A stretch of 64,000 nucleotides of DNA. Source: Symsagittifera roscoffensis. Its lineage: Eukaryota; Xenacoelomorpha; Acoela; Convolutidae. The stretch covers positions 45,115,467 through 45,179,466 of the forward strand of contig NC_087070.1 in the NCBI RefSeq assembly GCF_963678635.1, read 5' to 3'. How positions within the stretch are numbered: position 1 is the first letter of the stretch; each line of letters begins with the position of its first letter. The position numbers were made by a program, and so were the translations under genes. Shown in pieces: positions 11,978 through 23,792 of this stretch. The notes under the pieces are model-generated. The model was not told the origin of the DNA and did not search any database. It saw only the letters and a program-made list of their open reading frames with translations.

Positions 11978-12079
11978 AAGATTGGTATTAGACTAAGAAG
12001 TTGCACGAATCTATCCGGCCGAAAATAAGATAGCCTGACGAGCAGACGGTGTACCTTATCTGAAATTACTCTATGAGTA
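11978..12079 (+). repeat. relic LTR piece related to the 27-kb element
   Basis: About 100 bp starting AAGATTGGTATTAGACTAAG match the last third of the LTRs at 33,180 and 59,921, including GAAGTTGCACGAATC and GAGCAGACGGTGTACC. The rest of the LTR is absent. The matching piece in unit B is at about 22,039-22,131, with a short deletion. It predates the A/B duplication. Confidence 0.7.
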
Positions 12080-12103
12080 TAACCAAAAGGATATAACTCA
12101 CTT

Positions 12104-14083
12104 TGGAATCCTAGAACGCCATTTGAGCCTTTTGTTGCTTGTTTTTGTCCTGAGCTTTTTTATTTTATCATCAGTTGTTCAACATAAAGCTGGGACTTTA
12201 CTTTGACTCTCGTCAGTCAAAGGTTCAAAAGAATTTTCCGCGCTTTTTCTTGCGCTGACTCGGTCTATCTGCTGAAATGTTTCAGATCAAAACTGGCTTG
12301 TACTCATTCTCCTTTTTGTAGCTTCATTTTCCTTCAAAAAACAACTTTTTTCCTTTTCCCATTTTTAGGCAAATCTTTTCAGCCAGATAAAGGTTCCGTC
12401 GTTAATTTGAGAAAACAAAACCATTAATAAAATCAAGAAAAACTGCCTGAACAAAATAATTATAAGAACGATAGAATGATCACTCGTACAGTCTATTAAA
12501 AGTTTATAAACAAATGAGAACAAAAAAACCACAAACAGAGCAAAAACGCACCATACTGATTTTGAAACAAAATTGAGGTTTCTGGATTACAGTTTAGGAT
12601 TTGTCATTAGAAAGATAGACTAAAAACATGCAACACACATTATGATGTTAAAAAAAGAAATAACGGTGTTGAAAATCTGTTTTTGGTTGAATCCGGAGCA
12701 AACGTGCTCTTTTCTAAATTTCGACTGTTGGAATCCTAGAACGCCATTTAAGCCTTTTGTTGATTGTGTCTGTCCTGCCCGCATCCAAGTTTAGGCGTGA
12801 GTACTCGATTATAACGGATTATTATGATGATTTTCTGACAATTATAATTGATTATAATTACCAAAGTTATGTCTTTAAGGGATTTATAATCGATTATAAT
12901 CGTGATATTTTCCAAGAGGTTATAATCTCTTATAATTGATTATAGTTCCTACTAAAAACCCTTAAAATTAATTGTAATTGATTATAATCGACTATAATCT
13001 CTTATTTTGCCGAAATTTTTCTATAATTGAATTATATCTTATGGGTTATTTTTTGTGACAATAAAAAAATATGTAAAAGAGAGATCTCTTGAACACTTTG
13101 CTTCATCTGAACACAAAGTTTTACCACGGAGCAAAAGTTTCATAGAGATCCTTTCATATGAGTGGAAAGTTTCTCGCGGTAGATGAAAAATAAAATTTCC
13201 GAATCAATAATGAAACTAAATCAATTTGCTGATGTTTTGGTGTTTAAAAAAGCTTAAAATATGCATCACAAAACAACTCTAATGGGGAAGAAATGAAAAA
13301 AAAAACTTTTAAATTTGAAATAATTGGAAAACTTTAAAATATTTTTATCATTTTTCATAGGAACCAACGTCCACAAAAAGCATAAAATATCAGCAATTTA
13401 GATGCAACTTCGAAGACAAATATAGACCAACAAAAAGGATTATAATCAATTATATTCGATTATAATGGATTTTTGTGCAAAACTAATGAAATAGAAATTT
13501 GAATAAAACTATTTGATTTGATCAGTTATAATCGATTATATTTGTATCAAAAAATATACGAGTGAATAATCGATTATATAATTGATTATTTATGGATTAA
13601 AATCGATTGTTTTTCAATTTTAGTGATACTGGTACTACAAATCGTAATATAATCGATTATTAACACATGAAACTGGATGCGGGTGACCTTATTATTTCAT
13701 CGTCAATTATTCAACATAAAGATGGGATTTTACTTTGAATCCTTTCGACAGTCAAATGCTTAAAAGAAATTTCCTTGCTTCTTCTTGCGCTGACTGGGTC
13801 TATCTGCTGAAAGCTTTCAGATCATAACTGGCTTGTACTCATTTTCCTTTTAGTTACCTCATTTTTCTTGTGGTAGCGTATTGTTTTCCTTTTGCCCATT
13901 TTTGGGCATAATTTTTCAGCCAGATTAAGTTTCTGTCATTAATTTGAGAAAAGAAAACCAATAATAAAATCAAAGAAAAAATTCTTAAACAAAGTAGTTA
14001 AAAGATTGATCACTCGTACAGTCGCTTTTAAAATTTTATAAGCAAATGAGAACAAAAAAACACAAACAGTGCACAAAACTTTG
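12104..14083. repeat. duplicated ~0.45-kb block, second copy split by a TIR element
   Basis: The block beginning TTGGAATCCTAGAACGCC at about 12,103 runs to about 12,553. It recurs from about 12,727, is interrupted at 12,778-13,683 by an inserted element, and resumes at 13,684 to about 14,083. Shared words include TTATTCAACATAAAG, TTGCGCTGAC and ATCACTCGTACAGTC. The first copy therefore acts as an empty site for the insertion. A piece at about 12,560-12,725 is also present inverted at about 14,505-14,600. Confidence 0.75.
12778..13683. mobile_element. 906-bp non-coding TIR element rich in ATTATAATCGATTATAAT
   Basis: The element starts CCCGCATCCAAGTTT and ends AAACTGGATGCGGG, giving imperfect terminal inverted repeats of about 14 bp. 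The related uninterrupted block at 12,104 shows the insertion point. Target duplication is at most TG on both sides, which I hold loosely. Both ends are packed with variants of the palindrome ATTATAATCGATTATAAT (12,805-13,020 and 13,430-13,665). It encodes no transposase. The equivalent in unit B is 22,837-23,792. Confidence 0.6.
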
Positions 14084-15451
14084 AAAACGGCAATCAAGAT
14101 TACATGGATATCAACTTACTTGTTAGAATGAATAGAAATTTTAAAGTAAGTTCCATAACACTAAGAATTCTTGCTGACTTTGGTGCTATTAAAATTATAT
14201 TGATTCAGCATTATTTTTGATCAAAATTTGAGTAGGTTTACTTTATATTTACATATATTCACTCCTATTCCTGGGAAACTATTAAACTCTAATGTAAGTA
14301 TTTAAAAACAATTGATTTATTACTTTGAGAAATGAAATCTAATCCCAATAGTTTTAGCCTACATCCACCTCTGCTCACAAAAAAGGCTGTTCTTACATCA
14401 AAAAAATCTCTTCATTAACTACTACTGCCTTGATTAAGGTCTAATAAAATCGTGAGTTTGTAGATTAGAACATAGGTAGCGGATAGGTATTGAAGTTTAG
14501 TCGAGATTAAGACAAGAGCACGTTTACTCCGGCTTCATCCAAAAACAGATTTTTAAGACCGTTAATTCATTTTTTAACTCCAGTATGGTGGGTTTTAATA
14601 GCATTAATTCACTCTAAAAACTCAAAGCATGACAAACAAGGCTCAAGTTTAAGTTCAAAATCTCAAATTTTGTGTTCTCAAATTTGAAATTTATTGAAAC
14701 TTAACAATTAAAACTGGGTTATGGTTTTCTAGGAGTTGGTGTTTTTCTCAAATATTGTTATTTTGTGGGTTTTTCTCAAATCCGCACACAGTTCATTAGT
14801 TTTTTAATCTGAAACTATTCTTTTCAAAAAAAAAACGTTAGATTCTATAGAAAACAAAGTTAGAGGCAAAAAAAACTTCAGGCGATTGATTCCAATTTGT
14901 GAATCTGGAAATTAATGTTTCGAAGTGATGGCTAACCAACTCTTCATTTGAGAACACTTGAGGTTTAATAAAGTTTTTTTATGAACTTCAGTATGAACTA
15001 TCTTGCGTAATCTATTTGAATAAAATTATTTTATTACAGAAATGATTAAATTGATACAAAGATTAGCTTTTGTCTGGAAGTTATTGACATTTACCGAACT
15101 CTGGGACTGACAAAACTTGGTAAAATTGAAGAGTTGAATTAAATAACTACAACCGTAGTATATAAGTATTATCGTACTTATAAAGGATCTTATCCGATCC
15201 AGAATTAACCTTTCTATAAACAAGGGTTTTCCAGAGGTTAAATACAAAGGTTTTGTTAGCTAACGTAACAAGTTAGAATAGGTCTGTATCTTAGCACAGA
15301 TGAACAGGCAGATGAACAAAAGATTAAGCACCATAGGATATAGCTGAGCAAGGCTGGTGGGCGACCTTGACACCACTACAATAACTGCAACATTAAAGCA
15401 ACGAATAAACATACTATGTTCTATGCGTGGCATGACATACCCGGTGGCAAC
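14084..15451. other. non-coding end of unit A and junction DNA
   Basis: The stretch is AT-rich without a supportable gene. It includes the intact version of the site where hAT inserted in the other copies (CTAATCCC at 14,349). Sequence after about 15,085 is no longer shared with the inverted piece at 60,456. Confidence 0.5.
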
Positions 15452-15563
15452 AAAAAAATCTTATACATTACGATTTTTTTCTTAATATAAATAACAGCAC
15501 CGCCAGAGTGAGAAACAGACGAGTTTTAAGAGAGTTTCAAGAGAGTTTAGATACTGGAGATAT

Positions 15564-16626
15564 TTATTCTTTAAACACGATTTCTTTTGGGAAATGTGTA
15601 CTAATCGAAGAACCTGACTGCACAAAGTCCTCAGTGTTTCGTCGCTTTGGGGTGACTGGGGAACTGCCACCGACCTGACCTGTCGACGGAGAAGTGGCTA
15701 CATTTTCTTCCATTTCCTTTATTGAGGGGCGAATCGGACTGCCGTAGCACGCTGGAGATTTTCTATGGCGGCCTGACGCTATAGCACTTGAGGACAAGGA
15801 GGTTTGTGACTCCACATCGTCCTGTCCTGCACCGATGGTTGAGCCGGATTGGCCTGAACGAGACTTTCCGACGTATAGGGGATCGGTTTGGCGAGTTCTG
15901 CCGCCTCTGAGCCTGGAGATGATGAGGGCCCCACTGAGTTGTCCGGAATCGTTTGAGCGGTGTAGCGGGATCTTTGAGTAGGGGTCCGCACAGCTGGGGT
16001 GTCTGCGGCAGGTAGGGTGGCCACAGAGGTATAAGAGGCATTCAGATTTACCGAAGGCGAGTCCAAAGGCAGTGATGATTGCAATAACGTAGAAGGCGTC
16101 TGAGGAACCGCATTCGTCGACGAACCCTGGAGAGGGATAGGGCAACGTGGCGTAGGCGTAATTGCTTGGCCTCTTGGCGCAACTTTTCGTGGAGGTATTT
16201 GTCCAACTCTGACTTCCCGAACGGGAGCTGCTGCTGATCTTTTAGCTAAAATCTCACGTTTATGAAGGTGCGTTTTAAAGCTATATGATTCTTCCGGTAA
16301 ACTTTTACCGGAATGTACGTGTTGTTTGTGACTCGAACGATCTTGAATTTAGCCAGTCTTTAAAGTGATTTGCCGGATTTTCTGTCTAGACATTTTCTAT
16401 AAAATTTTACACTATCAGGGCTCTGTAACAACAGAGATTCTAAAGCACTCGTACCGGAAGGTCTTGATCTCGAAGGGCCCGGTGAAGCTGAAAGCTCTCT
16501 ACTCGGCGCATCCGCAACGCGGTCGTAAAACTTGAGGATACTTTTGTTGAGGCCGACTTTTAGAGCATTGGCGATCTCATTATTGCGCGACCCGAGTTCC
16601 CGCATTAGGTTTCTTCCCGTCTCCAC
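15564..16626 (-). pseudogene. low-complexity 3' frames of the same retroelement
   Basis: Two open minus-strand frames follow integrase: 16,626-16,360 (88 codons, with SPGPSRSRPSGTSALES) and 16,145-15,564 (193 codons, Ser/Gly/Arg-rich, ending FPKEIVFKE). Three frames overlap between 15,763 and 16,145, all Pro/Ser-rich, so the true frame is unclear. They may be the remains of an extra ORF or of the pol C-terminus. No domain is recognised. Confidence 0.35.
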
Positions 16627-16750
16627 ATTGATTTTGCGTTCAATCTAGCTCCATTTATTAACAGCAAGTGCAAGTTCTTCAAGGGCCTTACATTGCTTGG
16701 TGTCGGCGATCTTCTGGTCCGGGTCTATTTTCTTGAACCAGAGTGGCACA

Positions 16751-17060
16751 TCAATACTGCGGTTTCACCACTTTTACTCTGTCTAGGCGATAATCTTGAC
16801 TATGACGGTCTTCCGGCTTCAAGAGACTCCGCGCAAGTGAACTTTGATCTGAAGCATTAGCAAGAACCTTATCCCTAGCCAAAGAAAATTCCGTACTCGG
16901 CTTTCTACCGAAGTGAACTTCAAAAGGAGATTTCATAAGAATTGCGCGCTTGGATTTTCTAAGGTCATCCAAGATCGTGTGGAGAACATGATTAAGACCT
17001 TTTTACTGAGGGCTAAATGCCTCTGTTCTCAATTTACGTTTTTTGTGTGGATAGTCCTTT
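16751..17060 (-). pseudogene. integrase C-terminal part, out of frame with the core
   Basis: Residues such as SPFEVHFGRKPSTEFSLARD, encoded at 16,751-16,972, match the layout of a gypsy integrase C-terminus, where a PFE-FGR motif follows the core. Stops and a frame change between 16,990 and 17,080 separate it from the core. This is decay of the same gene, not a separate gene. Confidence 0.55.
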
Positions 17061-17083
17061 CCACTTAACCACAGCCACGGTGG

Positions 17084-18200
17084 TCACCGGTGGTCACAGC
17101 CACGGTGGTCACCGACTGGACAGTATAATTGATTGTTTCCCAAGTTTTTGCAAAACTCCTTAAGCAACGTATTTTTGAAACCGGAACCGTGGTCTGTGCG
17201 TATAGATTTTGGTATGCCGTGGATGCGTAGATAGGCTTCAAGGAACTCGGCCACTTTTTTGGAACCGTTGTTTTTTGTAAGTAAAGCGGACGGTAATTTC
17301 GAGAACCAGTCCACTGCGACTGAAATGAAGACCTTTTTTCCTTTTTCATCCTGCAACGGCCCAGCTAAATCTAACTGTCTTTCATCGTTAGGAGCAAAGA
17401 GGGGAGGGAGCTGTAGCGAACAATTAAAGGTTTTAGATGACTTCAGATTCTTACCAAACTTGGTACATTCCATGCACCCCTGACGTTTCTCAACAATTTG
17501 ACGATTCATGTAGGGCCACCAAATATACTCCGCCGCCTCTATCATAGCCTGCTGGCCCGGGTGAGATCGATGGAGTCGGGTCAGGATCGCCGATTGGAGT
17601 TTAAAAGGAATCGCCAGCTTGTTGTCGATCAGGATACAATTATCCACCACAGACTCGATTGGCCAAAATTGCGCAATGTACACACCCTGTTTCGAGAAAG
17701 ACTGAACATCGTTGTCCAAGATTGCCCTCTTCATGGGTCCGAGAAATTCATCTTCATCCGTAAGTTCCGCTAGCAGCCCAACATCAAATAGGCTGGGAAG
17801 GCCTACTATCTCCTTTTTGTCTTGGGAGACGAAGGGTTTTGTTTTGAACAAACAAACTCCATGAGACTCACGCTGCTGACGGGCCTGGATTGCGAGGCGT
17901 CTGCGACGACACTTTTCGATGAAACTCGCAATAGACTGTAGTGGAGATCTGGGAGGCCCCTGACAATTCCTCCAAGCTTGATTTCTGACGGTCTGCAGGC
18001 GGGTGTATCTTAGCAACGGGCGAGAGCGTGGCGGGTTAGCCGGAGCCATTTCCACAATAGCACGAGACGGGGTGCTAGGCGAGTTGATGGTTGGGGCCGC
18101 ATCGAAGTTTTCTACAAAGTCGAGGAGATTTTCTCGGACTGCTGTATTATCCAGCAAGGCAGAGGCGTTAATAGGCGAAGTCATATCGGAGTGTGATTGG
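17084..18200 (-). pseudogene. Ty3/gypsy integrase, N-terminal and core part
   Basis: A continuous frame of roughly 370 codons holds an H2C2 zinc-binding region (RLHRSHPGQQAM ... YIWWPYMNRQIV ... CMECTKFGKN) followed by the catalytic core with first aspartate in QLDLAGPL and second in SIRTDHGSGF. The core reads AVDWFSKLPSALL and HGIPKSIRTD, typical of gypsy integrases. The upstream part is a Pro/Ser-rich linker and the true start is missing. The frame is broken near 17,100 by a short local duplication (CACAGCCACGGTGGTCACCG twice), just before the catalytic glutamate would be expected, so the enzyme is inactive as read. Confidence 0.75.
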
Positions 18201-18694
18201 CCAACTGACCATGCCATTTTTCTCACTGGATTCCAACGTCTTGGATTCCATGGTTATAGTGTATTGAATTTATCAACTATTTGTTTAGCAACTATTTGTT
18301 TAGTGGTTGAGTAAAAATGGCTCGGATTCCGGGACCATGTACTGGATTCCGAATTCAAGTAATTGTTCGCTATACCATGGATTCCAGGATTTTGCCAATT
18401 TTCGGTGTTTAATTGATTGTCCCGGATTCCGGGATTTTGCGTATATGCCTGTTCGTGCCGCCATGCGAGTATTTGAACGCGGAATCCATGGCATGTGCAT
18501 GTTATATCATTTGAATTCGGAATCCATGTACACTAATAGTCAAATCTGACTATTGAAATAACACGGATTGGCGACGTAATGGATAGTCTATAGCCTGTGT
18601 TAATACATAGATTTCTTCACCCCCCCCCCCTCCCCTCTATCTCCGGCTGAACTGCTCCTCCAACATATACTACTACAACGGTTCTTCACGGAAC

Positions 18695-19231
18695 ATGAGG
18701 TTTGCAAGCGGTGTGGTTACCGCGTTCAGCTGTCTAGACATTGTCCTAGCTCAGTTTTTTGTAATTACCAAAGAGAATGGTGAATGTGTTTATTGTGAAT
18801 TAGGTCAATACGGCGTAACTTTGAGCCACGTTTTGAGGTACTACAACTTGTTTTTCACAATACCATGTGTGATTGTGACTGTCTGCAACATAATTTTTGT
18901 ACGAAAGCTGAGATCACGCGGCACTAGAAAACAACAAGGTAACAATACTGCTACAGACATTACCACCGGAAAAAAGGCCAACATACGTAACCACCAAAGA
19001 CAAATTCAAAAGCGAAAAAAATTGCAAGAGTACATGAAAATGATCCTGATTATGTCTACCGCTTACCTAGTATTTACTTTATCCATCGTCATCAACGTTT
19101 TTCTTATGGCCATTGCAGTTTCCAATTCAGCACTATGGTTGCTATTTAAATCCATTACGACTATTTTTGCAATAGTAAACACATCGGATAATTTTTTATT
19201 CTACGTAATGAGTGGCAAATCATACCGCTAA
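18695..19231 (+). pseudogene. C-terminal half of a rhodopsin-like GPCR (copy in unit B)
   Basis: This copy reads MRFASGVV to GKSYR like the fragment at 7,188-7,724, so the coding part is unchanged between the two copies as far as I compared it. The C run upstream is 11 bases here against 15 in unit A. It has TM-like helices, a CVYC loop and a TM7-like NFLFY end. As in unit A, the first three helices are missing and the frame enters from repeat sequence. Either this is a coding 3' exon carried along by duplication or a recently duplicated fragment with no time to decay. Confidence 0.65.
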
Positions 19232-22200
19232 TCTTTTGTGGGGTCGGTCTTTTCAAGACTCGGGACGAGACGACCAAAGAGAGGAAAACAGCGGCAGTAC
19301 TAACTGTTCTGGCAGATACCCTTTCTGATAAGTCAGCGAGAAAACATCAGTCTACAATAACCTATCAGTTTTGACAAACAAATCCCGACAAATCTTTTTG
19401 GAAAAGAAAAACAATTTTTTTTGAGTTGTTTTGAAATATTTCAAAAATCATTAGCGTTTGAGCTAAAGAATTCTCTAGAAAAGTTGTAGTTTTGACGACC
19501 AGAAATGGATATCTTAAATTCAGTCACGGGACCCAGAAGCTGCAGTTTTTGATTTCAGCAAGCAATTGAATGAACCTTTTCCTCACGTTTATGTCTTTTC
19601 TCTGCAACAATTTAACTTAAAATAATGTACATTTGACACATGCTAGACAAAATTGTTTTTTTTTCGGACTTATTTGGGTCAAAAATTTGGAACTCATGTT
19701 TTGAAGGCGTAACATAGCCAGAATACATAAATAATTTTAGAAGTTTTCGAATTTACGAGCTGAAATTAAAATTTAAGGGAAATTGATGGGCTGTAATTAT
19801 TCTTTATGCCACGAAAAAATGTATAGACAAAAAAAACTGGAAATGTTGCTTGGTCCAGTGTCAATAAAAAGTCGTAGCTGCTTTGATGACACAGACACTA
19901 AAAGGTCTTAGACGAAAAATGGATCTTTTGTTTGAATCAAAGACCTTTCACGGGTCAAATACCTTAAAAAATATGGACTTTCGAAAAACTTTCAGTTAAA
20001 ACTAATCTATCTACCACAGAAACCCTTAATCTTAAGCTGAATTTTTTATTTCATAAAAGGAATCCCGGTTGATTCATGCTGCTTTAATTAAAAACATTGG
20101 CGGAGTTTTTAATGAGTTGTTTTGTTCAAATCGAACTCAAAATTTAAATGAGTTTAAAAAAAAAAGACGGTGGGCGACATACATTTTGAATAAACTCTTC
20201 TTATGTTTCGACACAGCTTGAACTATTTTTTAACTTTTACGACCAGAACTTGGCGTATTTTGTGTTTTCGTATAAGTTTTGACTCACGTTACGAGAATCG
20301 AGCATATTGCGTCTTAAAGTTGTTTCTCGATTGCTTGTTTTTATTCGTAAAATTACTTCTTCTCGACTTTGAGAATTGAAACACAAGCCAAGTACCCGAG
20401 GTGTGTACTGAACACATGTTGTAAGATTTTTCTTTTAGGTTCTGCGGTTTTTTTGCGGACACAGTATTCAAACTTGCAATATCACAGTTTGTTTCGTTTC
20501 AATTTTTGAAATGGACGGAATTTAAAAGTCAAAAGATGTATATACTTATTTAGAGGCTCAGCTTTTGCTAGAGGTAACTGTTTGATATATAGTGTTTTTC
20601 ATATTAATCCGGCTTGAATTGGATAAATTAGATTATTCAAAAAATGGATATTTCTCTACAAAAATAAGACGAAGAGTGAAAACATTTGAGAAATTGGAAT
20701 TTTCCCAAATAACCCACTTTTTATTTTTAATGTTTGCAAACGGTTGCTTCGATTGAACCTTTCTTCTCAGATTTGATAAGAAAAATCAAAGAAAGTAGAA
20801 AAAAAACTAGAAAAAATGACAAAAAAAAGTGATTTTCGAAATCCATAGGTTTTTGCGGCCATCTTGGTTGTGGCCATCTCAGCTAAAAAGTTTGACGAAA
20901 ACCAATTTTTTTGATGAAACACTTAACTTAAGATTTGGCAGGTACTTTTTATGAAATGTCAAAAAGTTTTCAAAAAACGGTCAAAAAACAAAGATTTTCA
21001 AATACTTCTCCGAGAATCAGAGCTGCCTGGATATGTAAAATTGGTTATACAGCATACATTCCCGCACCTTATTTTTTGATTGAACCCAAAATCTCAGATT
21101 TCAGAGGGTAGTTCTCTAAAAAAGTCACAAACTTTCAAGAGTGGTCAAAATACAAAGTATTGACTTCTTCAAGAGCCCACACATCGCTTATGCAGAGACG
21201 ATTACCACCAACCTGTTTTTTGCATTGAACCCAAAATAGATTTTAAAGAAAAATTTTTGAGAAAAGGCAAAAATACTCAAAAATCTGTCAAAAGTTTTAA
21301 CTAATCGAAAGCCATTACTTTCGTGTAGAAAAATTGGACGTTGTCGCTTAGGTAGGGCAGCTTCCCACAACCAGTATTGAACAGAAATGCACAGATATGG
21401 GAGGGTAGTTTTATGCCTAATTTTCATATCCCTCGATGATTATATTTAATGGCAAGTGTTCTGTTCACCTTCTCTAACTGTAATGAATTTGTCATTTTGA
21501 AACAGAGCCAGTGGAAGATTGGAGAAGAGTAATGAACGCAAGTAAACAAAAAAACTGACTTTGGTGAAAAAATGTCGCCTTTCAAAATTCAAAGAAACAA
21601 ATAGATGCCCTTTTAGCTCTTTGAATTTCTAAAATAATTTATGCTTGTTACTGTTTTGATAACTTTAACCCAACTTGAGAAAACTGGATCAATAGCTAAA
21701 GTTTTTATTCCGCTGAAAATCTAAAATTTATATTCTACTTTCGAAACTAGAAATTGTTCATGTTTTCATGTAAAAACTTTTGTCCAAGCCTATCTCTATT
21801 TAATAAACTTAGGGAAAGTAAAAAAAATTAGGGCTCCGCCCCAAAACCAGTTGTCAAACTCGTCTTAGACTTGGTAGACTCATTTACGAATGCAAATTTT
21901 TAAGCAGATCAAACAACAAGATCATCAATTCTATAAAACTACAACAATTCCCCTGAGTCGGTTACAACAAAAACTTTTAATCAAAAGTTTTTCCATTTCA
22001 AATGATTCATTGCAGAAAATCTTGAAAAAGACTAAGATTAAGATTGGTATTAGACAAAGAAGTTGCACGAATCTATCCGGCCAAAAATAAGATAGCAACC
22101 GGTGTACCTTATCTGAAATTACTCTATGAGTATAACCAAAAGGATATAACTCACTTTGGAATCCTAGAACGCCATTTGAGCCTTTTGTTGCTTGTTTTTG

Positions 22201-22836
22201 TCCTGAGCTTTTTTATTTTATCATCATTTGTTCAACATAAAGCTGGGACTTTACTTTGACTCCTTTCGTCAGTCAAAGGTTCAAAAGAATTTTCCGCGCT
22301 TTTTCTTGCGCTGACTCGGTCTATCTGCTGAAATGTTTCAGATCAAAACTGACTTGTACTCATTCTCCTTTTTGTAGCTTCATTTTCCTTCAAGTAACAA
22401 CTTTTTTCCTTTTCCCATTTTTAGGCAAATCTTTTCAGCCAGATAAAGGTTCTGTCGTTAATTTGAGAAAACAAAACCATTAATAAAATCAAAGAAAAAA
22501 TGCCTGAACAAAATAATTATAAGATTGATAGAATGATCACTCGTACAGTCTATTAAAAGTTTATAAACAAATGAGAACAAAAAAACCACAAACAGAGCAA
22601 AAACGCACCATACTGATTTTGAAACAAAATTGAGGTTCCTGGATTACAGTTTAGGATTTGTCATTAGAAAGATAGACTAAAAACATGCAACATACATTAT
22701 GATTGTAAAAAAAAAGAAATAACGGTGTTGAAAATCTGTTTTTGGTTGAATCCGGAGCAAACGTGCTCTTTTCTAAATTTCGACTGTTGGAATCCTAGAA
22801 CGCCATTTAAGCCTTTTGTTGATTGTGTCTGTCCTG

Positions 22837-23792
22837 CCCGCATCCAAGTTTAGGCGTGATTACTCGATTATAACGGATTATTATGATGATTTTCTGACAA
22901 TAATAATTGATTATAATTACCAAAATTATGTCTTTAAGGGATTTGTAATTGATTATAATCGTGATATTTTCCAAGAGGTTATAATCTCTTATAATTGATT
23001 ATAGTTCCTACTAAAAACCCTTAAAATTAATTGTAATTGATTATAATCGACTATAATCTCTTATTTTGCCGAAATTTTTCTATAATTGAATTATATCTTA
23101 TGGGTTATTTTTTGTGACAATAAAAAAATATGTAAAAGAGAGATCTCTTGAACACTTTGCTTCATCTGAACACAAAGTTTTACTAAGCAAAAGTTTCATA
23201 GAGATCCTTTCATATGAGTGGAAAGTTTCTCGCGGTAGATGAAAAATAAAATTTCCGAATCAATAATGAAACTAAATCAATTTGCTGATGTTTTGGGGTT
23301 TAAAAAAGCTCAAAATATGCATCACAAAACAACTCTAATGGGGAAGAAATGAAATAAAAAACTTTTAAATTTGAAATAATCGGAAAACTTCAAAATATTT
23401 TTATCATTTTTCATAGGAACCAACGTCCACAAAAAGCATAAAATATCAGCAATTTAGATGCAACTTCGAAGACAAAATTGGACAAACAAAAAGAATTATA
23501 ATCAATTATAATCGATTATAATGGATTTTTGTGCAAAACTAATGAAATAGAAATTTGAATAAAACTAATTGATTTGATCATTTATAATCGATTATAATTG
23601 TATCAAAAATATACGAGTGAACAATCGATTATAATTGATTATAATGGGTTATAATTAAATTTAATTTCATTTTAAAAAGAGAGCTTATAATCGATTATTA
23701 ATTGATTAAAATCGATTGTTTTTCAATTTTAGTGAGACTAGTACTACAAATCGTAATATAATCGATTATTAACACATGAAACTGGATGCGGG
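22837..23792. mobile_element. TIR element, copy in unit B
   Basis: It has the same ends as the unit A element (CCCGCATCCAAGTTT ... AAACTGGATGCGGG) and the same ATTATAATCGATTATAAT-rich subterminal regions. It differs by an extra stretch near 23,640-23,700 containing further AATCGATTATAAT words. No coding capacity. Confidence 0.55.

Larger units (their letters stand above)
6698..15085. repeat. large dispersed repeat, unit A
   Basis: From CCATGCCATTTTTCTCACTGG at 6698 the sequence matches unit B (from 18,209) to about 14,353, where B is interrupted by a hAT element. From about 14,338 to 15,085 it matches an inverted piece at 60,456-61,281. The unit holds, in order: the GGATTCC cluster, a GPCR C-terminal fragment, several kilobases of AT-rich DNA, a relic LTR piece, a duplicated 0.4-kb block and a TIR element. 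Unit A alone has an extra 1,440-bp internal tandem duplication. I see no transposase or RT, so its mode of spread is unknown; it may be a segmental duplication. DNA between 7,725 and 11,975 has no gene I can support. Confidence 0.8.
15452..18208 (-). mobile_element. truncated Ty3/gypsy-class LTR retroelement, 3' part only
   Basis: This minus-strand segment holds the end of pol and downstream sequence of an LTR element unrelated in sequence to the 27-kb one. It is visibly richer in GC than its surroundings. Its 5' part is lost where unit B begins at 18,209. On the minus strand, sequence from 15,452 downward starts TGTTGCCACCGGGTATGTC and may be the start of a 3' LTR; no partner LTR is present, so its boundary is uncertain. 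Between the integrase and this point are only broken frames. Confidence 0.6.

Noticed and set aside
12203-12427. 74-codon frame repeated at 22,256
   Set aside because: Repeat DNA; the related block at 13,720 does not keep the frame, and no domain is visible.
15026-15247. Minus-strand 73-codon frame
   Set aside because: AT-rich repeat end; the inverted copy at 60,456 does not preserve it.
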